Positions 60,069-64,000 of a stretch of 64,000 bases of DNA are shown here, one piece after another. Numbering within the stretch: position 1 is the stretch's first letter; the number at the start of each line of letters is the position of its first letter. The position numbers and the translations under genes are program-made. The DNA lies in contig NZ_JONP01000003.1 of the NCBI RefSeq assembly GCF_000711725.1, positions 1 through 64,000 of the forward strand, read 5' to 3'. The DNA comes from Roseomonas aerilata DSM 19363. GTDB taxonomy: Bacteria > Pseudomonadota > Alphaproteobacteria > Acetobacterales > Acetobacteraceae. A model generated the notes under the pieces. The model was not told the origin of the DNA. It did not search any database and saw only the letters and a program-made list of their open reading frames with translations.

Positions 60069-61690
60069 GCGCGCAGATGGCCCCGGAGATGGAGGGGGTC
60101 GCCGCCGGGGCGCCGACGCGCGGGCCGGACAGCGAGAACTTCCCCGTCGCCTCCCGCCTGCTCTCCCCGGCGGTGCGGGCCAAGGTGCTCGCTTTCTACC
60201 GGGTGGTGCGCCTCTCGGACGACATCGCGGATAGCCCCGACCTCGACCCCGCCGAGAAGCTGCGGCGGCTGGACGCGATCGAGGCTGCCCTCGACGGCGC
60301 CCCTGGCGTCCCCGAGGCGGCGGCGCTGCGGGCGAGCGGCGCCGGGGTGGAGGAGGCGCGCGCCATGCTCACCGCCTTCCGCCGCGACTCCCGCAACGAG
60401 GGCTGTGAGGACTGGGCAGGGTTGGTGGACTACTGCGCCTATTCCGCCGTGCCTGTCGGCCGCATCCTGCTCCGCCTGCACGGGGAGGGCCCGGCGCCCC
60501 AGCCCGCGGCGGATGCGCTCTGCATCGCGCTCCAGGTTCTCAACCACCTCCAGGACATGGGCGAGGACCGCGCGCAGATCGGCCGCATCTACCTGCCGCG
60601 AGCCTGGATGAACGAGGTCGGGGGCGAGGCGGCGGTCTTCAACGAACCGGCGCCGCGCCGCGCCCTGCTCGACGCCTTGCTGGACCGCTGCGAGGCGCTG
60701 CTCGACATCGCGGCCGCCCTGCCGCACCGCCTGCAAAGCCGTCGCCTGGCCCTCGAATCCGCCACCACCATCGGCTGCGCGCGGCGGCTGCTGGCGCGGC
60801 TGCGCGCGGCCGACCCCATGGCCGGCCGCGTGGCGTTGACGAAGGCGGACGCGCTGGCGGCGCTGCTCGCCTCGCCGCGCCCGGCCTCCGACGCGGCGGT
60901 GGTGCGCGCGGCGGTCGCGCGGGCGGGCTCCTCCTTCTCCCGCGGCATGGCCTCGCTGCGCGGGGAGCGGCGGCGGGCGCTCTACGCCGTCTATGCCTTC
61001 TGCCGCGCGGTGGACGACATCGCCGACGGCGCCGCCCCCTTCACGGAGAAGCGCCGCTTCCTCGCGGAGTGGCGCGCGAAGCTCGACGCGCCCGACTGCG
61101 CCCTCTCGCGCGAACTGGCCTGGGCCCGGGCCCGCTTCGACCTGCCGCACTCAGAATGCATCGCCATGATCGAGGGCATGGAGACCGACGCCGCGCCCCG
61201 GCTGCGCCTGCCGGACGAGGCGGCGTTGGAACTCTACTGCCGCCGCGTCGCCGGCAGCGTCGGGGCCATGTCAGTGCGGATCTTCGGCGCGCCGGAGGCG
61301 GTGGAGTTCGGCCTCGCCCTCGGCCGCACCCTGCAGCTCGTCAACATCCTGCGCGACATCGACGAAGACGCGGAGCGGGACCGGGTCTACATCCCTCTCT
61401 CCTGGCTCGGCCCCGATGCCTCCCCGGCAGAGCTTCTCGAGCGCCCCGACCTGCACGAGGCCTGCCACCGCCTGCTCGGCCGCGCCGAAGCCGGGTTCGC
61501 GGCGGCCGAGGCCGAGCTGACCTCCGCCAATGCCGGCCCGCTGCGGCCCGCGCGGGTGATGATGTGGGCCTATCGCCGCATCCTCGACCGCCTCGTCGCC
61601 CGCGGCTTCCACCCCCCGCGCCTCCGGCCGCGGCTGGGCACGGCGGAGCGGGCGCGGCTGGCGGCGATGGCGCTCGGCTGGGGGGGATAA
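60065..61690 (+). CDS. HpnC-HpnD fusion (two trans-isoprenyl synthase domains)
   Basis: 541 aa from a GTG overlapping the upstream stop; ATG at 60077 is an alternative. Two squalene/phytoene-synthase domains lie in tandem. The first (about 20-270) is HpnC-like: SENFPVASRLLSP, DDIAD (52-56) and NHLQDMGED. The second (about 275-541) is HpnD-like: SSFSRGMASLRGERRRALYAVYAFCRAVDDIADG (Asp-rich site 317-321) and LVNILRDIDEDAERDRVYIP. HpnD makes presqualene diphosphate from two farnesyl diphosphates and HpnC turns it into hydroxysqualene (family knowledge). The usual separate genes are fused here in reverse domain order relative to the reaction sequence. No HpnE is recognised unless a CrtN-like protein replaces it. 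Confidence 0.9.
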   Translation: MSAQMAPEMEGVAAGAPTRGPDSENFPVASRLLSPAVRAKVLAFYRVVRLSDDIADSPDLDPAEKLRRLDAIEAALDGAPGVPEAAALRASGAGVEEARAMLTAFRRDSRNEGCEDWAGLVDYCAYSAVPVGRILLRLHGEGPAPQPAADALCIALQVLNHLQDMGEDRAQIGRIYLPRAWMNEVGGEAAVFNEPAPRRALLDALLDRCEALLDIAAALPHRLQSRRLALESATTIGCARRLLARLRAADPMAGRVALTKADALAALLASPRPASDAAVVRAAVARAGSSFSRGMASLRGERRRALYAVYAFCRAVDDIADGAAPFTEKRRFLAEWRAKLDAPDCALSRELAWARARFDLPHSECIAMIEGMETDAAPRLRLPDEAALELYCRRVAGSVGAMSVRIFGAPEAVEFGLALGRTLQLVNILRDIDEDAERDRVYIPLSWLGPDASPAELLERPDLHEACHRLLGRAEAGFAAAEAELTSANAGPLRPARVMMWAYRRILDRLVARGFHPPRLRPRLGTAERARLAAMALGWGG

Positions 61691-62743
61691 TAACCGTCCC
61701 GGTGAATGACCGTTTACGGCCTCTTGAGTCCTCCCGAACAAGGCCCGGACCTGGGGACATGGAGGGGGGTTCCGGGGCTTGCTACAAACCGGTGACGCCG
61801 CACCTTTTTCGGCCTAGCCGCCGGCCAGCTCCGCGTCGGCGCGTTCGGCGGCGAGTACGAAAGCCCTCAGCTTGGCGGCATCAAGGCGTCCGCTGGTTCG
61901 AACACCGGAGCACAGGTCCAGCCCAAACGGGCGCACCTGCCTTATCGCGTCGCGAACGTTGGCGGCGGACAAACCGCCAGCCAGGAAGACCGGCCTTTCG
62001 CTCGCCCTCACGAAGTCGGCGCTGACCGCCCAGTCATGGCAGCGGCCGGTGCCGCCAAGTTCGGCAACCACGGCATTAGGCCTGCCGGAGTCGAGCAGGA
62101 AGGCATGCACGTAAGGGCTGTACGCCGGGATCAACTTCAGGGCTTCCGGCCCTTCGACATGAATAACCTGCACTCGGCGCACATGAGGCTCCACCGCTGC
62201 CAGCCGTGCCGCCTCCACCGGAGCGATGTGCGAGACCACCTGCACGGTTGAAGGCCGAGTGGCCCGGATGTGCGCCGAGATGGTGTCCGCCGTTGTTTCG
62301 GAGGTCAGTAGGAAGGTCGCCACCGGTGGTGGCACCATGGCGGTGATTTCCGCAATCGTCCCGTCCGCGATGGGGCCAGGCCCCGAGGGCATGCGCGCAA
62401 CCAGGCCCAACGCGTCGGCGCCAGCCTCGATCGCGACCATGGCCTCCTCGACGGAGGAGATGCAGCAAACCTTGATCCGTGTCCTCATGGGAAAGCTCAT
62501 GTTCTTGCCTGACGCCGAGCGCAACGCTCGCTTCCAGGCTACACAGCCGACTTCACGAACGTGCTCAGGCCGGTTGGTAGCAGTTCCTCCGCCCCTCACC
62601 CAAATTGTCGGCGTCACCATACGGGCGCCCTCGAGCTGCCGCTCCGCCCCCGACCGGACCACACCATCAAGGGCGAACGCAGAGGGCTCGCAGTTGGGTC
62701 CGCTCGCAGGGCCGGAGCGGTCGTTCAACAGGGCGGTTATTAT
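61687..62743. mobile_element. 1.06-kb cassette with terminal inverted repeats, carrying a TrpF-like gene, no transposase
   Basis: The 26 bp at 61687-61712 and the reverse complement of 62718-62743 agree at 22 of 26 positions, with the first ten (ATAATAACCG) identical. TA dinucleotides sit at both edges (61688-61689 and 62741-62742), as after TA-target insertion by IS630/Tc1- or IS427-like transposases. The enclosed DNA looks lower in GC than the neighbours and encodes only the TrpF-like protein on the minus strand. The left end contains the stop codon of the HpnC-HpnD gene, and the right end lies 26 bp from the DsbA-like gene. It resembles a mobile insertion cassette or cargo-only element moved in trans. 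Confidence 0.62.
61814..62488 (-). CDS. TrpF-like phosphoribosylanthranilate isomerase homologue
   Basis: 224 aa from the ATG opening MRTRIKVCCIS; an in-frame ATG four codons earlier is possible. It is a TIM-barrel of the TrpF family: KVCCISSVEEAMVAIEAGADALGLV has the catalytic-type Cys, HAFLLDSGRP has the second active-site Asp, and GLDLCSGVRTSGRLDAAKL is the C-terminal phosphate loop (usual form DVSSGVE). Differences from standard TrpF (CC in place of CG, LCSGVRT) place it in a divergent paralogous branch that may not act in tryptophan synthesis. No trp genes are near. It is the only gene within the inverted-repeat-bounded cassette. Confidence 0.82.
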   Translation of the reverse strand: MRTRIKVCCISSVEEAMVAIEAGADALGLVARMPSGPGPIADGTIAEITAMVPPPVATFLLTSETTADTISAHIRATRPSTVQVVSHIAPVEAARLAAVEPHVRRVQVIHVEGPEALKLIPAYSPYVHAFLLDSGRPNAVVAELGGTGRCHDWAVSADFVRASERPVFLAGGLSAANVRDAIRQVRPFGLDLCSGVRTSGRLDAAKLRAFVLAAERADAELAGG

Positions 62744-62769
62744 GAGAGGGTGCGCGCCCTTCCGTTCCG

Positions 62770-63426
62770 TCAGGCCGCCTCGCGGAGGCCCGCGCGGATG
62801 GCGGCCGCCATCGCTTCCGGCTGCTGGGCGCCCGAGACGATGAGATGCCGCCCGAGGATGATTGCCGGCACGCCGCCCAGCCCGGCGGCGCGGGCGGCGT
62901 CCTCCGCCACCTCCGCCGCGAGGTCGTCACTCGCCAGCATCGCCGCGGCGCGGCCGGGCGGCAGGCCCGCGGCATCGCCGATTGCGGCCAGCACCGCGGG
63001 GTCGCCGATGTCACGACCCTCGGAGAAGTAGGCGGCGAAGACCCCCTCGGCCACAGCATCGGCGAGGGTCGGACCGCCCTCCAGGGCCGCGAGGCGGATG
63101 AGGCGGTGGCTGCCGAGGGAGTTGGGCGAGCGCTCGATCCGCTCGAAGTCGAAGGCCAGCCCGTCCTTCGCGCCCTCGGCCGCCAGCCGCGCGTCCAGCT
63201 CCCGCCCGCGCTCGACGCTGCCGAACTTCCGCGCCCGGTACTCGGCGCGCGGCATCCCGCCCGCGGGCATATCTGGGTTCAGCTGGAAGGGGTGCCACTG
63301 GCGGGCGAGGTGCAGGTCTTCTGCCGCTAATATGGCAAGTGCCGCGTCCAGCCGCCGCTTGCCGAGCCAGCACCAGGGGCAGACCGTGTCCACCACCACA
63401 AGCAGCGTTGCGTCGAGCCCGGGCAT
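62770..63426 (-). CDS. DsbA/FrnE-family thioredoxin-fold oxidoreductase
   Basis: 218 aa from the ATG opening MPGLDATLLVVVD; longer frames upstream lack a ribosome site. The redox motif C16-P-W-C19 (TVCPWCWLGKRRLD) starts the thioredoxin fold, a helical insertion follows (GMPRAEYRARKFGS...ERIERSPNSLGSHRLIR), and GLGGVPAIILGRHLIVSGAQ carries the cis-Pro. This is the cytoplasmic FrnE/2-hydroxychromene-2-carboxylate-isomerase-like branch; there is no signal peptide. It may be a disulfide isomerase or glutathione-linked enzyme. It ends 26 bp from the right end of the TrpF cassette. Confidence 0.9.
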   Translation of the reverse strand: MPGLDATLLVVVDTVCPWCWLGKRRLDAALAILAAEDLHLARQWHPFQLNPDMPAGGMPRAEYRARKFGSVERGRELDARLAAEGAKDGLAFDFERIERSPNSLGSHRLIRLAALEGGPTLADAVAEGVFAAYFSEGRDIGDPAVLAAIGDAAGLPPGRAAAMLASDDLAAEVAEDAARAAGLGGVPAIILGRHLIVSGAQQPEAMAAAIRAGLREAA

Positions 63427-63606
63427 GCGCGCTTTCCTCTTCTCATCCGGGGAGTGATGCAACCATCTCCCGCGCGCCGGCGCCATGGCCGCGCAGGGCA
63501 CCGCCGGTCGTGCCACTGGTTGCACGACGGGGCACGGGTTCGTGAAACCGAGACTCAGCCCCGTCCCGCGTTGTGAGCTTTGAATCATGGAATCGGGTGG
63601 AACGAC

Positions 63607-64000
63607 GTGTTGCGTAAGGGATTTCTCCTCGTGGGCCTGCTGGCGCTGGGCGGTTGCTGGGAGGATGCCGCACCCAAGGGCCAGTCATCCGGGACCGCCG
63701 CCGGGAATGGCGCCGTCTCCCGCGTGAGGGCGGCCGCGGAGGAGCGCGTGCGCGCCGCCGCCCGCGACCCCGAGAACCTGCGCTTCCGCGCGGTCGAGAC
63801 GCATCGCCAGGCGATCGCGGACACCTATGCCGTCTGCGGCCAGGCCACCGTTTCCGGCGATTCCGTCTTCGTGCCCTTCGTTTCCGTGGTGAAGACCGCG
63901 GGCGGCACGACCGAGGTGGAGCAGTATATCGGCCGCAGCAACATCGAGGCGACGCGCGTCTATGTGGAGCTGGTTGGCCGCTGCTTCGACGGCGGCGGGC
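63607..64000 (+). CDS. Putative lipoprotein, 3' end beyond the window
   Basis: The frame runs from a GTG at 63607 (GGTGGA six bases before it) to the end of the window, about 131 codons without stop. It begins MLRKGFLLVGLLALGGCWED, a lipoprotein signal with lipobox LGGC, so it should be anchored to a membrane on the periplasmic side. The rest has an acidic/Arg helical segment (VRAAAEERVRAAARDPENLRF) and a domain with two cysteines (YAVCGQATV and VGRCFDG). No family recognised. It is divergent from the DsbA-like gene. Confidence 0.72.
   Translation, partial: MLRKGFLLVGLLALGGCWEDAAPKGQSSGTAAGNGAVSRVRAAAEERVRAAARDPENLRFRAVETHRQAIADTYAVCGQATVSGDSVFVPFVSVVKTAGGTTEVEQYIGRSNIEATRVYVELVGRCFDGGG

Noticed and set aside
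61814-62488. Genuine tryptophan-biosynthesis trpF
   Set aside because: Divergent motifs (KVCC, LCSGVRT), no trp genes nearby, and location inside an inverted-repeat cassette; kept as a TrpF-like homologue without gene symbol.
62489-62728. N-terminal extension of the TrpF-like gene up to 62728
   Set aside because: The extra 80 residues do not resemble the family and run into the right inverted repeat; TrpF begins at MRTRIKVCC.

Overview
The window is high-GC (about 70% by eye), densely coded DNA from an alphaproteobacterium. The best guess is the family Acetobacteraceae (Roseomonas-like). This rests on the mutM/ubiE/coaBC/dut/moeB neighbourhood, several Bug-type (TctC) solute receptors, an H-NS-family protein, a C30-carotenoid-like cluster and many translationally coupled (ATGA/GTGA) operons. 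The lineage is inferred from gene content only. No rRNA, tRNA, CRISPR array or recognisable transposase was seen.

Layout. 1-3.7 kb: minus-strand operon of a MarR regulator, a benzoylformate-decarboxylase-like ThDP enzyme and an aldehyde dehydrogenase (aryl-glyoxylate to aryl-carboxylate). 3.8-15.2 kb: housekeeping cluster mutM, ubiE-coaBC-dut, moeB-like and DsrE-like, interrupted by a gamma-glutamyltranspeptidase, a frameshifted membrane-protein gene and an RTX metalloprotease with 135-bp internal repeats. 15.3-20.8 kb: SH3-domain secreted protein, Bug receptor, an unrecognised 637-aa protein coupled to a DUF2272 protein, and an H-NS-family protein.

20.9-33.2 kb: an aromatic-catabolism-like island. 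Going left are Rieske dioxygenase alpha and beta, a CoxL-type molybdenum hydroxylase and two Bug receptors. Going right are IorA/IorB-like arylpyruvate oxidoreductase and a MarR regulator, followed by a hydrolase (minus strand) and an orphan ABC binding protein. A short AT-rich divergent region with a palindrome lies between the two halves. 33.2-41.1 kb: methyltransferase, sugar epimerase, PEBP-like protein, small unknowns, cspA, pnp (without rpsO beside it) and a nitronate-monooxygenase-like flavoprotein. 41.2-45.4 kb: a two-subunit isoquinoline-1-oxidoreductase-type molybdenum hydroxylase and a convergent amidase.

45.4-50 kb: TRAP transporter dctP-dctQ-dctM with uronate dehydrogenase and an aldose-1-epimerase-like protein, read as a hexuronate uptake and oxidation operon. 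50-52.1 kb: two overlapping genes, each a small conserved domain (DUF5872 or DUF3140) carrying a histone-H1-like Lys/Ala/Pro tail. 52.1-54.9 kb: DadA/SoxA-like oxidase and acyl-CoA dehydrogenase. 54.9-61.7 kb: C30-carotenoid-type cluster with two CrtI/CrtN-family enzymes, an acyltransferase, a glycosyltransferase and one gene that fuses HpnC-like and HpnD-like squalene-pathway domains. 61.7-62.7 kb: a TrpF-like gene enclosed by 26-bp imperfect terminal inverted repeats with TA at both edges and no transposase, which looks like a mobile cassette. 62.8-64 kb: DsbA/FrnE-like protein and a lipoprotein gene that runs off the window.
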